A stretch of 32,541 nucleotides of DNA from Duganella phyllosphaerae (lineage in GTDB: Bacteria; Pseudomonadota; Gammaproteobacteria; Burkholderiales; Burkholderiaceae_D), in assembly GCF_001758785.1 (NCBI RefSeq), contig NZ_LROM01000046.1, positions 1-32,541 of the forward strand. The letters run 5' to 3'. The position numbers and the translations under genes were made by a program. Shown piece after piece: positions 1 through 7,784 of this stretch. The notes under the pieces are model-generated. The model did not search any database. It had not been told where the DNA came from and saw only the letters and a list, made by a program, of their open reading frames with translations. Each line of letters starts with the position of its first letter. The first letter of the stretch is position 1.

Positions 1-54
1 GCACCAGGCCCGTCGCCAGTCCCACTTGCGCCGCCTTGCGATAATCGACTCGCA
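1..54 (-). repeat. Inverted near-copy of part of the RND pump gene at the window edge
   Basis: Read on the minus strand, these bases match 4268-4321 of the RND pump gene at 52 of 54 positions; the mismatches are at 6 and 50. Similarity stops at base 55, where the outer-membrane protein sequence takes over. The in-frame stop at 42-44 therefore lies in foreign sequence and does not mean the outer-membrane gene is broken. It is either an assembly or library chimera at a contig end, or a true small inverted duplication, possibly from a paralogous pump gene. Confidence 0.85.
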
Positions 55-434
55 GCATCGGCATCGCCGTCCACGTCCCGCTCGGCGGCAAGCTGCGTAA
101 CCGGCCGGCAGAAACGCTGGCCGCCACCCAGCTGGCCACCGCTTCGGCCGAGTTGCGCGAGGCGCAGGCGGCACTTGCACTGGACTTTACGGCAGCGCGC
201 CAGCAACTGGTGGACGTGGAAGAAGCGCTGCAGGCGGCCACCGTCCGCGCCGGCCTGCTGCGCGAGCACACCGCCTTGTTCGAGCAAGCGTTCAAGCTCG
301 GCGAGCGCAGCCTCGCCGAACTGTTGCGCTCGCAAACCTTGCGCCACGAAGCCGAAGTCGCGGTGCGCCAGCAACGCGTGGCGCTCGGCCTGGCGCATGC
401 CCGATTGAACCAGGCACAAGGAATCCTGCCATGA
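45..434 (+). CDS. CzcC/TolC-family outer-membrane efflux protein, C-terminal part
   Basis: This is the 3' end of an outer-membrane factor, the channel through which an RND pump exports its substrate across the outer membrane. The frame reads SIGIAVHVPLGG, the beta-strand segment typical of CzcC-type proteins, followed by a long Ala/Glu/Gln-rich helix (about residues 25-125) as expected for the second helical hairpin of the TolC fold, ending in NQAQGILP. Its stop overlaps the next start (ATGA at 431-434), so it is the upstream gene of the metal-efflux operon. The true N-terminal part is missing: sequence before about base 50 is an inverted piece of the pump gene. The internal TTG at 153 is not a real start. 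The family call is firm; the metal is unknown. Confidence 0.85.
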   Translation, partial: STRSIGIAVHVPLGGKLRNRPAETLAATQLATASAELREAQAALALDFTAARQQLVDVEEALQAATVRAGLLREHTALFEQAFKLGERSLAELLRSQTLRHEAEVAVRQQRVALGLAHARLNQAQGILP

Positions 435-1006
435 AAAGACTCATCTCCATCTTGCTGCTGGCGCTGGCCGCCGGCGCCTGCACTGTCACGTTGGCGTCCC
501 CCGGCGCCCACGGTCCCAACGGCGAACACCTCGACGGCGCGGCGGCCGCGAGTACCGGCGGCACGGCGCCGCGCGTGGAAACCTTCAGCGAACTGTTCGA
601 ACTGGTCGGTACGCTGTCGGGCAGCGAACTGTCGGTCATGATCGACCGCTACGAGACCAACGCGCCGGTCTTGGACGGCAAGCTCGACGTCGAGGTAGAA
701 GGTATCAAGGCGCAGGCGCGCTTCCATGCCGACATCGGCGACTACGCCTTCGACGATCCCAGGCTGCTCGCGGCGTTGTCCAGGCCGGGCAAGCACGCGT
801 TGCTGTTCACCTTGGTCGCCGACGGCGAGAGCGACCTGCTCGATGGCACGCTGGAAGTAACGGCGCAGGTGTCGCATGACCATGCGCCGGTCAGCCGCTG
901 GTGGTGGCTGCTGTCGCTACCGCTGGTCATCGCCGCCGTCGCACTGGTCCGCTGGCGTTCGCGCCGCGCCCACGGTCAACTGCCACGCCAGGAACAACCA
1001 ACATGA
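431..1006 (+). CDS. Periplasmic, C-terminally membrane-anchored protein of RND metal-efflux operon
   Basis: A 191-residue protein that starts in an ATGA overlap with the outer-membrane factor and ends in an ATGA overlap with the adaptor. It has an N-terminal signal segment (residues 1-22, with a weak lipobox-like AAGAC), then the motif ASPGAHGPNGEHLD (22-35), repeated identically in the adaptor. A beta-rich domain follows (about 45-145; FELVGTLSGSELSVMIDRYETN, then GDYAFDD and LLDGTLEV). I recall similar segments at the N-terminus of some RND adaptor proteins. The C-terminus has one transmembrane helix (WWWLLSLPLVIAAVALV) followed by arginines. I infer an accessory metal-binding or adaptor-assisting role in the periplasm, because the two His residues of the motif would sit at the mature N-terminus. 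No enzymatic motif is seen. Confidence 0.75.
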   Translation: MKRLISILLLALAAGACTVTLASPGAHGPNGEHLDGAAAASTGGTAPRVETFSELFELVGTLSGSELSVMIDRYETNAPVLDGKLDVEVEGIKAQARFHADIGDYAFDDPRLLAALSRPGKHALLFTLVADGESDLLDGTLEVTAQVSHDHAPVSRWWWLLSLPLVIAAVALVRWRSRRAHGQLPRQEQPT

Positions 1007-2112
1007 AAAACATCTACCCGGCAGCGCTGCTGTCCACGTTCGTCAGCATCGCCGCCATCGCCTCGCCCGGCGCCCACGGCCCCAATGGCGAACACCTCGA
1101 CGCCCAAACGTCGCCAACCGGCAGTGGCCTGGCGCGCCTGCCCGACGGCAGCGTCAACGTACCCAAGCTGGCGCAGCGCCGCATGGAGATCCGCACCATC
1201 AAGGCCGTGGAAGCCGAGCATCTGCTGACGGTCGAACTCAACGGCCGCATCGCCATCGACCCCAACGCGGGAGGGCGCGTGCAGGCGCCGTTCGCCGGCC
1301 AGATCGAACCGGCGCCGCAAGGCTTGCCGGTTGCCGGCCAGCGCGTGCGCAAGGGGCAAGTATTGGCGCGGCTGCGGCCTGTCTCCAGCGGCGCGGACCG
1401 CGCCAGCCAGGAGGCCGCGCTGGCCGACCTGCAGGCGATGCGCGCGCTGGCCGAACGCAGGCTGGCGCGCCTCATCAGCCTCGACGGCACGGTGCCGGCA
1501 AAAGACATCGACGCCGCCCGCATGGAACTGGCCAGTCTCACCGGCCGCGAAAGGGCGATCGGCGCCGCAGTGCGCGGCAGCGTGGCCATTGTGGCGTCGG
1601 CCGATGGCGTGATCGCCTCGCACAATGTGCTGGCCGGCCAGATCGTCGAGCCGCGCGACGTGCTGTTCGAGATCGTCGATCCGGGCCAGGTGATGGTCGA
1701 AGCATGGGCCACCGACGTAACGCTGGCCGGGCGCATCGCCAGCGCCACCTTGCCGGCCGCGCCCGATGCGCAGTTGACGGTGCTGGGCGGCGCGCGCAGC
1801 CTGCGCGACGGCGCCGTGCCGATCAGCTTCCGGGCGCAGGGCAAGGATTTGCCGCTGGCCGTCGGCCAGCCGGTCACGGTGCTGGTGCGCCAGCGCAGCG
1901 TGGTCAAGGGCATTGCGCTGCCGGCTGCCGCGCTGGCGCGCAATCCCGCCAACCAGACGGTGGTGTGGATCAAGTCCGGCGCCATGCGCTTCATCGCCCA
2001 GCCGGTGCAGGTGCAGGCGCTCGACGCGCGCACGGTCATCGTCACCCGGGGCCTGAGTGCCGAGAACCGGGTGGTGGTTTCCGGCAGTTCCCTGATCAAC
2101 CAGATCCGGTAG
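1003..2112 (+). CDS. RND efflux periplasmic adaptor subunit (membrane fusion protein, CzcB/CusB type)
   Basis: A 369-residue adaptor linking the inner-membrane pump to the outer-membrane channel. I chose the ATG at 1003 because it makes an ATGA overlap with the previous gene and gives a signal peptide (MKNIYPAALLSTFVSIAAIA) followed by ASPGAHGPNGEHLD. The earlier in-frame start at 901 would add unrelated sequence read out of frame from the upstream gene. The lipoyl/barrel-sandwich half-motifs are visible (GGRVQAPFAGQIEPAPQGLPVAGQ and, after the helical hairpin, IVASADGVIASHNVLAGQIVE), followed by beta-barrel and membrane-proximal domains. The pump gene begins 6 bp downstream. A metal-exporting HME-type system is likely from the His-containing N-terminus and the neighbours; the metal (Cu, Zn, Ni, Co) is not decided by sequence. 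Confidence 0.9.
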   Translation: MKNIYPAALLSTFVSIAAIASPGAHGPNGEHLDAQTSPTGSGLARLPDGSVNVPKLAQRRMEIRTIKAVEAEHLLTVELNGRIAIDPNAGGRVQAPFAGQIEPAPQGLPVAGQRVRKGQVLARLRPVSSGADRASQEAALADLQAMRALAERRLARLISLDGTVPAKDIDAARMELASLTGRERAIGAAVRGSVAIVASADGVIASHNVLAGQIVEPRDVLFEIVDPGQVMVEAWATDVTLAGRIASATLPAAPDAQLTVLGGARSLRDGAVPISFRAQGKDLPLAVGQPVTVLVRQRSVVKGIALPAAALARNPANQTVVWIKSGAMRFIAQPVQVQALDARTVIVTRGLSAENRVVVSGSSLINQIR

Positions 2113-2118
2113 GGCGCC

Positions 2119-5100
2119 ATGTTCAATGCAATCGTACGATTCAGCTTGCACAACCGGCTGCCGGTGCTGGTGGCGGCCGCGCTGTTGATGGTCTATGGCG
2201 CGTGGACCGCGTCGCGCACGCCGGTCGATGTGTTCCCCGACCTGAACAAGCCGGTGGTCACCGTGCTCACCGAGGCCGGCGGCATGGCGCCGGAGGAAGT
2301 CGAGCAGATCGTCTCGTTTCCGATCGAGACCACCCTGAACGGCATGCCGGGCGTAACAAGGGTGCGGTCGGTATCGGGCATCGGCCTGTCCATCGTGTAT
2401 GCCGAATTCGACTGGGGCACCGATGTCTATCGCAACCGCCAGCTGGTGGCCGAGCGGCTGGCGCTGGTCAAGCAGCAGTTGCCCGGCAAGCTGGCGCCAG
2501 TCATGGGGCCGGTGTCGTCGATCATGGGCGAGATCATGCTGATCGCGCTGCCGATTGACGTGCACCGGACGGACCCGATGAAGGCCAGGGAATATGCCGA
2601 CTTCGTGCTGCGGCCACGGTTGCTGTCGATACCCGGGGTGTCGCAGGTGATCCCGATCGGCGGCGAGGTGCGCCAGTTGCGGGTGGAACCCGATACCGCG
2701 CGCATGGCGCAATTTGGCATCTCGCTGGCGCAGGTGAGCAACGCCTTGCAGGGCTTTGCCGGCAACACCAGCGGCGGCTTCATCGATCTGAACAACCGCG
2801 AATACCTGATCCGCAACCTTGGCCGCACCGACCGCCTGCAAGACCTGAGCGGCCTGGCGGTGGACTACCGCAACGGCGCCCCCGTGCTGCTCGAGCAAGT
2901 GGCTGCGGTGCGCTACGCTCCGGCATTCAAACGCGGCGACGCTGGCCTCGATGGCAAGCCGGCCGTCATCGTCAGCGTGCAAAAGCAGCCCACCGGCGAC
3001 ACCGTGCGCCTCACCGCCGACATCGAAACTGCGCTGGGCGAACTGAAACAGGGCTTGCCGGCCGGCCTGGCCGCTCCGGTGGTGCTGTTTCGCCAGGCCG
3101 ACTTCATCGAAGCGTCGATCGGCAACGTGGTCGATGCCCTGCGCGACGGCGCCATCCTGGTGGCGGTGGTGCTGTTCGCCTTCCTGCTCAGCGCCCGCAC
3201 CACCATCATCTCGCTGGTGGCCATTCCGCTTTCTCTCGGCGTGACCGCGCTGGTGTTGCACTGGCTCGGACAATCGATCAACGTGATGACCTTGGGCGGC
3301 CTGGCGATCGCCATCGGGGAGTTGGTCGATGATGCGGTGGTCGATGTGGAGAACATCCAGCGCAGGCTGAAACAGCGCTTCGAGCAAAATACGCCACAGG
3401 TGTCGGTACTCGAGACGATCTGGCGCGCATCGGTCGAGGTGCGCTCCGGGATCGTGTACGCCACCGTGATCGTGGTGCTGGTATTCGTGCCGCTGTTTGC
3501 ACTGCCGGGCATCGAAGGACGGTTGTTCGCACCGCTGGGCATCGCCTACATCGCCTCGATTTTGGCGTCGATGCTGGTCTCGATGACGGTCACGCCGGTG
3601 CTGGCGATGGTTCTGCTGCCGAAGATGAAGCGCCTGCAGCACGGCGACAGCCCGCTGGTGGCGCGCCTGAAAGCGTGGGACGCCAGGCTGCTCGACTGGT
3701 CGTTCGGCCACCTGCGCGCCATCGTCGCTGGCGCCGTGATCGTGGTGGTGGCCGCCGCAGCCACGGTGCCGTTCTTGCCGCGCGCGTTCCTGCCGCCGTT
3801 CAACGAAGGTTCGCTGGTGATGGGCATGACGCTGGCGCCCGGTACCTCGCTGGCCGAAGCCAACCGCATGGGCGCACTGGCCGAAACCCTGATCGGGCAA
3901 GTGCCGGAGGTGGTCAAGGTAGGCCGGCGCACCGGCCGCGCCGAACTCGACGAACATGCCGAAGGCGTGCACTCGTCGGAACTCGACGTCGATTTGCAAC
4001 CGTCGGCGCGTAGCCGCGAGCAGGTGATGGCGGCCATCCGCAGCCAGCTGGCGGCGATACCCGCTTCGGTGGCGATCGGCCAGCCGATCTCGCACCGGCT
4101 CGACCACCTGCTCTCGGGCGTGCGCGCGCAGATCGCCGTCAAGATTGTCGGCGACGACATCGACACCTTGCGCGGCCTGGCCGACACCCTGCGCGCGCAG
4201 CTGGCCGGGGTGCCGGGCCTGGTCGACCTGTCGGTGGAACGCCAGGTGCTGATCCCGCAGATCAAGGTGCGGGTCGATTATCGCAAGGCGGCGCAAGTGG
4301 GACTGGCGACGGGCCAGGTGCTGGCCGCCATCGAAGCCATGTCCGAGGGCACGCGGGTGACGCAGATCATCGACGGCGCGCGCCGCTTCGACCTGGTGGT
4401 GCGGCTGGGCGACCAGCATCGTGGGCCGCAGGACCTGGGCCGCCTGATGCTCGACAGCCCGGCCGGGCGCATACCGTTATCGAGCATCGCCACGGTGGAG
4501 GAGGGCGACGGCCCCAACCAGATCGGCCGCGAGAACGGCCGTCGCCGTATCGTGGTGTATGCCAACACCGACGGCTCGGCCATGTCGCGCATCATCGGTG
4601 ACGTGCGCCGGGGTGTGGCGAAGACTGCGCTGCCCGAGGGTTACTTCATCAGCATCGAAGGCCAGTTCCAGGCGCAGGAACAGGCGCAGCGCCTGATCAC
4701 CGGCCTGTCGCTGGCGTCGCTGGCGCTGGTGTTCCTGGTGCTGTACACGCGCTACCGCTCGGCGGTGCTGGCGCTGGTCATCATGGGCAATATCCCGTTT
4801 GCGCTGGTGGGCAGCGTGGTGGCGATGTGGATCGCCGGCGTGTCGTTGTCGGTGGCCTCGATGGTGGGGTTCATCACCCTGGCCGGTATCGCCACCCGCA
4901 ACGGCATCCTGAAGATCAGCCACTACGTCAACCTGTGCAAGTTCGAGGGCGCCGCCTTCGGCTGGCCGATGATCGTGCGCGGCTCGCTCGAACGCCTCAC
5001 GCCGGTGCTGATGACGGCGCTGGTGGCGGCGTTCGCGCTGGTGCCGCTGCTGCTGGCAGCGGACGCGCCGGGCAAGGAGATCCTGCACCCGGTAGCGGTG

Positions 5101-5226
5101 GTGATTTTCGGCGGCTTGATCAGCTCGACCCTGCTCGACACCTTGCTCACGCCGCTGATTTTCTGGCGGGTGGGACGCCGGCCCCTGGAGCGCCTGCTGG
5201 CGCGGGACGGCGACGATACGTATTGA
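2119..5226 (+). CDS. Efflux RND transporter permease, CusA/CzcA-like
   Basis: A 1035-residue inner-membrane proton-driven pump, full length for the family. The N-terminus shows the first transmembrane helix and the typical [32 protein letters not shown] and [14 protein letters not shown] segments. Two large periplasmic porter regions alternate with transmembrane bundles (about 335-540 and 860-1020). The fourth helix carries [13 protein letters not shown] (residues 400-412), holding the acidic residues of the proton relay. This differs from the DGAVIIVEN form of CzcA and the VDAAIVMIEN form of CusA, so substrate transfer from those names is unsafe. It lies directly after the adaptor and is followed by a small periplasmic protein. 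A 54-bp stretch (4268-4321) is repeated in inverse orientation at the window start. Confidence 0.93.
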   Translation: MFNAIVRFSLHNRLPVLVAAALLMVYGAWTASRTPVDVFPDLNKPVVTVLTEAGGMAPEEVEQIVSFPIETTLNGMPGVTRVRSVSGIGLSIVYAEFDWGTDVYRNRQLVAERLALVKQQLPGKLAPVMGPVSSIMGEIMLIALPIDVHRTDPMKAREYADFVLRPRLLSIPGVSQVIPIGGEVRQLRVEPDTARMAQFGISLAQVSNALQGFAGNTSGGFIDLNNREYLIRNLGRTDRLQDLSGLAVDYRNGAPVLLEQVAAVRYAPAFKRGDAGLDGKPAVIVSVQKQPTGDTVRLTADIETALGELKQGLPAGLAAPVVLFRQADFIEASIGNVVDALRDGAILVAVVLFAFLLSARTTIISLVAIPLSLGVTALVLHWLGQSINVMTLGGLAIAIGELVDDAVVDVENIQRRLKQRFEQNTPQVSVLETIWRASVEVRSGIVYATVIVVLVFVPLFALPGIEGRLFAPLGIAYIASILASMLVSMTVTPVLAMVLLPKMKRLQHGDSPLVARLKAWDARLLDWSFGHLRAIVAGAVIVVVAAAATVPFLPRAFLPPFNEGSLVMGMTLAPGTSLAEANRMGALAETLIGQVPEVVKVGRRTGRAELDEHAEGVHSSELDVDLQPSARSREQVMAAIRSQLAAIPASVAIGQPISHRLDHLLSGVRAQIAVKIVGDDIDTLRGLADTLRAQLAGVPGLVDLSVERQVLIPQIKVRVDYRKAAQVGLATGQVLAAIEAMSEGTRVTQIIDGARRFDLVVRLGDQHRGPQDLGRLMLDSPAGRIPLSSIATVEEGDGPNQIGRENGRRRIVVYANTDGSAMSRIIGDVRRGVAKTALPEGYFISIEGQFQAQEQAQRLITGLSLASLALVFLVLYTRYRSAVLALVIMGNIPFALVGSVVAMWIAGVSLSVASMVGFITLAGIATRNGILKISHYVNLCKFEGAAFGWPMIVRGSLERLTPVLMTALVAAFALVPLLLAADAPGKEILHPVAVVIFGGLISSTLLDTLLTPLIFWRVGRRPLERLLARDGDDTY

Positions 5227-5244
5227 CTTTGCAAGCGGGCCAAC

Positions 5245-5270
5245 GTGGCGGCGGCCCTGTCAGCCGCCAC
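5245..5270 (+). promoter_or_regulatory. Intercistronic hairpin after the RND pump gene
   Basis: A perfect 8-bp stem (GTGGCGGC at 5245-5252, GCCGCCAC at 5263-5270) with a 10-nt loop lies in the 67-bp gap between the pump gene and the small periplasmic gene. No T-run follows, so it is probably not a classic intrinsic terminator. It could be an RNA-processing or stabilising element giving the last gene a different level from the pump. Function is inferred. Confidence 0.45.
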
Positions 5271-5293
5271 AGCATCATCGAATGGAGTAAAAC

Positions 5294-5668
5294 ATGAAAA
5301 AACTCATCACCGCACTGACCCTGGCGCTTGCGCTGGCCGCATCCCACACCGCGCTGGCGCACGAGAGCCCGGCCAGGCACGGTGGCATCGTCAAGAGCGC
5401 CGGCGACCTGTCGTTTGAATTGGTGAACAAGGACGGCAAGACCGCCATCTACGTGGACGACCATGGCAAGGGCCTGGCCATGGCCGGTGGCAGCGGCACG
5501 CTTACCGTGCTGAAAGGAGCCGAGAAAACGGTGGCAACGTTGTCCGCCGGCGGCGCCAACACGCTGGTCGCAAAAGATGGCATCAGGCTCGAAGCAGGCG
5601 CCAAGGTGGTCGCATCCATCGTGTTGCCGGACAAGACTACCGTGAGTGTGCGTTTCGCGGTCAAGTAA
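5294..5668 (+). CDS. Small periplasmic protein of the metal-efflux operon
   Basis: A 124-residue exported protein with a clear signal peptide (MKKLITALTLALALAASHTALA) and a mature start AHESPARHGG containing two His residues, which may bind metal. The remainder is predicted beta-rich (DLSFELVNKDGKTAIYVDDHG; a Gly/Ala-rich middle; TVSVRFAVK at the end), resembling small proteins often found at the end of heavy-metal RND operons. A good Shine-Dalgarno GGAG (5284-5287) sits 6 nt before the ATG. I infer a periplasmic metal chaperone or sensor, analogous in position to CusF, but it lacks the Met/Trp pattern of CusF and I do not assign that name. Confidence 0.75.
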   Translation: MKKLITALTLALALAASHTALAHESPARHGGIVKSAGDLSFELVNKDGKTAIYVDDHGKGLAMAGGSGTLTVLKGAEKTVATLSAGGANTLVAKDGIRLEAGAKVVASIVLPDKTTVSVRFAVK

Positions 5669-5673
5669 ACGCT

Positions 5674-5696
5674 GCCCGTTGTCATGACCAACGGGC
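5674..5696. terminator. Possible bidirectional terminator hairpin between convergent genes
   Basis: A perfect 8-bp stem (GCCCGTTG at 5674-5681, CAACGGGC at 5689-5696) with a 7-nt loop, 5 bp after the stop of the small periplasmic gene. The stop codon of the opposing peroxidase gene (5682-5684, read on the minus strand) lies in the loop. No T-tract follows on either strand, so Rho-independent termination is not proven; it may instead protect both 3' ends. Confidence 0.5.
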
Positions 5697-7052
5697 GTCG
5701 GCAATCCACCGCAGCGCTCCCAGCGACGGCATGAACAGGTACTCGCCGCCGCGCAGACGATTGAACGTGGTTACGCCATCGACACGGCGGCGCACCGGCT
5801 GCTGCGGGATGGTGAATGTGCCGGGCGTCTCGTGCAGGCCCACCACCGGATCGCGCTCGGTGCCCAGGTCGATGAAGTTGCCGCGGTTGATCCATTCCTG
5901 CTGCAGGAATTCGATGGTGTCGTAGGCGCGCGCGCTGATGAAGATGAAATAGATGCCGCGCTCGCCAGTGTCGTCCTGCGCGGTCAGCTCGCGATGCCAC
6001 TTCGGCCCATACGTGGACGAGCGCCGGATGATGCGGTGGATGTTCACATCGGTGAGGATGGAGAGCTGGCTGTCGCGCGGATTCAGGCGGCGCATGTGGG
6101 CAGCGTGCGGGCACACCAGCCCGCGCGGGTCGCGCGAAAAGTCGAAACCGTTATTGCGCTGCGGGTCGGCGCCCAGCTCGGGATCATCGCGCTCGGGCGC
6201 CAGCGGCAACGGCGCACCGCTGCGCCAGCGCCCCACCAGCTTGGCGGCCAGCAGTTCTTCGTCTGACTCGGACTGCGCCTGGCTGCGCACGAAATCGTTG
6301 AAGGCGCCCACCTGGCTCTCGTACTTGCGCAGCACCACGAACGAGCCGTTGCGGCCCAGTTCCGGCGGTTCTGGCATGGCGACCGGTTTGCCGGTTTCGC
6401 TGTTCTCGCCCAGGATGAATTCCCCGGCCGCGATCGCCCGCTCCTGGCCTGGCAGCGGCTCCACGCCGCTGCCGGCGACGAAGGGCTGCGAGATCGAATC
6501 GCGAAAGCCGAACGGATTTTTCGCGTCGGCGTCCGCGCCGAACGCGTGCCGGCCCACCAGGGTCACGCCGCTCGACTGGTCCAGTTCTTTCATTGCCTGG
6601 TCCAGCGCCACCGCCAGTGCGGCGTCGTCGCGCGCGTAGATCGTCAGGGCGATGTGGCAGGCGCCGGGTGCAAAGGCCTCGTCCCAATGCTCGGGCGCGT
6701 TGCTGCCGAAGTCGCGCAGCTGCTCCGCACGCTGCGCCATGCCTTGCTGGAACGGCAGTGGAAAGGTGTCGAGCGACGCTTGCGGCACGCCCAGCGCCTT
6801 CAGTCCCTGGAAGCTGATGGCCAGGCCCATCCAGGCATCGCGGTCATCGGTCCAGCCGGCCGCGGACGGCACGTGGCCGGCCATGCGGCGCAGCAGGTCG
6901 CGGCCACCGGCCGCGTCGTCGATATGCAGCATCGCGTGCACGCCCACGTACGGCTCCGGGCGCGAGCGCAGGATCAGGGCCTGGATGTCGTCGAGGGCCA
7001 GGGCGGCTTTTTCGCCTGTCAGACGCGTCTTGAGGTTGGTTAGTATGCTCAT
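5682..7052 (-). CDS. DyP-type heme peroxidase
   Basis: A 456-residue dye-decolourising-type peroxidase, which uses H2O2 and a heme to oxidise bulky substrates. Support: GFRDSISQP with the catalytic Asp at residue 185, the proximal-His motif AAHMRRLNPRD (His319), and HRIIRRSSTYGP (339-350) holding the expected distal Arg. The C-terminal FIDLGTERDPVVGLHE and GGEYLFMPS blocks also fit. The Asp motif is GxxDS, where most of the family has GxxDG. I chose the ATG at 7052: it overlaps the upstream stop by one base (TGATG) and has AAGGAG about 12 nt upstream; the longer frame to 7232 is low-complexity shadow of the neighbouring gene. There is no signal peptide or Tat motif, so it is cytoplasmic. It is the last gene of a three-gene cassette. 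Confidence 0.92.
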   Translation of the reverse strand: MSILTNLKTRLTGEKAALALDDIQALILRSRPEPYVGVHAMLHIDDAAGGRDLLRRMAGHVPSAAGWTDDRDAWMGLAISFQGLKALGVPQASLDTFPLPFQQGMAQRAEQLRDFGSNAPEHWDEAFAPGACHIALTIYARDDAALAVALDQAMKELDQSSGVTLVGRHAFGADADAKNPFGFRDSISQPFVAGSGVEPLPGQERAIAAGEFILGENSETGKPVAMPEPPELGRNGSFVVLRKYESQVGAFNDFVRSQAQSESDEELLAAKLVGRWRSGAPLPLAPERDDPELGADPQRNNGFDFSRDPRGLVCPHAAHMRRLNPRDSQLSILTDVNIHRIIRRSSTYGPKWHRELTAQDDTGERGIYFIFISARAYDTIEFLQQEWINRGNFIDLGTERDPVVGLHETPGTFTIPQQPVRRRVDGVTTFNRLRGGEYLFMPSLGALRWIADARWS

Positions 7053-7765
7053 CAGTAATCGACTCCTTCCGGCTGGCCGATGGCCGCGCCCAGCGTCTCC
7101 AGGGCGCGGCGCGTGGCCTCGTCCTGCGGCGGGTTGGCGGCCATCTGGTCGAGGAAGGCGGTCAGGGCGCGGTCCATGCGCTGGAAGCGGCGCGTATCGA
7201 CCACCGTCACCTGCGGGTTGGCCACGAACCATCCGGCAGCATCGATCTGGTGCCCGGCGATGAAGTCCTTCACTTGCGGGCTGTCGATGCCGGGCCAGCC
7301 TTCGATGTTGGCGAACAGGAGGTCCATCAGCTCGGGAATCTTGGTGGCGAAGTCGTTGATGTAGCTGTCCCAGTCGCCGTCGTAAGTGGTGGCGAACAGG
7401 ATGCGGGTGTCGTTGTCGAAGAAGACGAAGCGCATGTCGTGCAGGGTGGAGACGCGCTGGGCGCCGTCCATATTGCCGTTGGTGAGATCGAAGATGCGGC
7501 GCAGGCGCTCGGCGCCGCCCGGCTTGAGGGCGGCAATGGCGGTGAGCTCCGAGACATTGCCCGACTGCTTGCCGGCGCGGCCGGCCGAATTGGCCGTGCC
7601 CTTCAGCTCGGGATTGTGCTTGCGCACCATGGCTTCCAGCGCGATCTTGGCCAGGTGCGGCGCGTCGTGCGCAACCGCGTCGATGCGGCGGCGGATCGCC
7701 TCGAGTCTTGTCTCATCCTGCAGCCGTGGGTCGCCGGTGTTGGCATTTGGGGTAGTGTCGGTCAT
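7052..7765 (-). CDS. Conserved protein of unknown function between catalase-like and DyP genes
   Basis: A 237-residue soluble protein. The N-terminal part (1-75) is charged and helical (RLEAIRRRIDAVAHDAPHLAKIA). A central block follows: LHDMRFVFFDNDTRILFATT, then YDGDWDSYINDFATKIPELMD. The C-terminus is again helical. I recall this FDND...FATTYDGxWDxYI pattern from proteins, or domains, adjacent to or fused with heme peroxidases and related enzymes, but I know no assigned activity. No signal peptide or membrane helix is visible. It is translationally coupled to the DyP gene by a one-base overlap and starts 19 bp after the catalase-related gene, so the three products probably act together. It could be a partner of the peroxidase or a stress-linked ferredoxin-fold protein; I do not assign a function. 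Confidence 0.75.
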   Translation of the reverse strand: MTDTTPNANTGDPRLQDETRLEAIRRRIDAVAHDAPHLAKIALEAMVRKHNPELKGTANSAGRAGKQSGNVSELTAIAALKPGGAERLRRIFDLTNGNMDGAQRVSTLHDMRFVFFDNDTRILFATTYDGDWDSYINDFATKIPELMDLLFANIEGWPGIDSPQVKDFIAGHQIDAAGWFVANPQVTVVDTRRFQRMDRALTAFLDQMAANPPQDEATRRALETLGAAIGQPEGVDY

Positions 7766-7784
7766 GTGTTGCTCCTGTAGTCGG

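Noticed and set aside
42..44. Nonsense mutation making the outer-membrane factor a pseudogene
   Set aside because: The stop lies inside the inverted pump-gene fragment, not in authentic outer-membrane-factor sequence.
876..2558. 560-codon plus-strand frame overlapping the adaptor and pump genes
   Set aside because: Arg/Ala-rich out-of-frame reading across two well-supported genes.
976..4419. 1147-codon open frame on the minus strand
   Set aside because: It lies antisense to the RND adaptor and pump genes, has a His/Arg/Gln-rich composition typical of reverse frames in high-GC coding DNA and shows no domain.
7053..7232. 60-residue N-terminal extension of the DyP peroxidase
   Set aside because: The extension reads out of frame through the upstream gene and is low complexity; the ATG at 7052 has a good ribosome-binding site and the DyP fold starts there.
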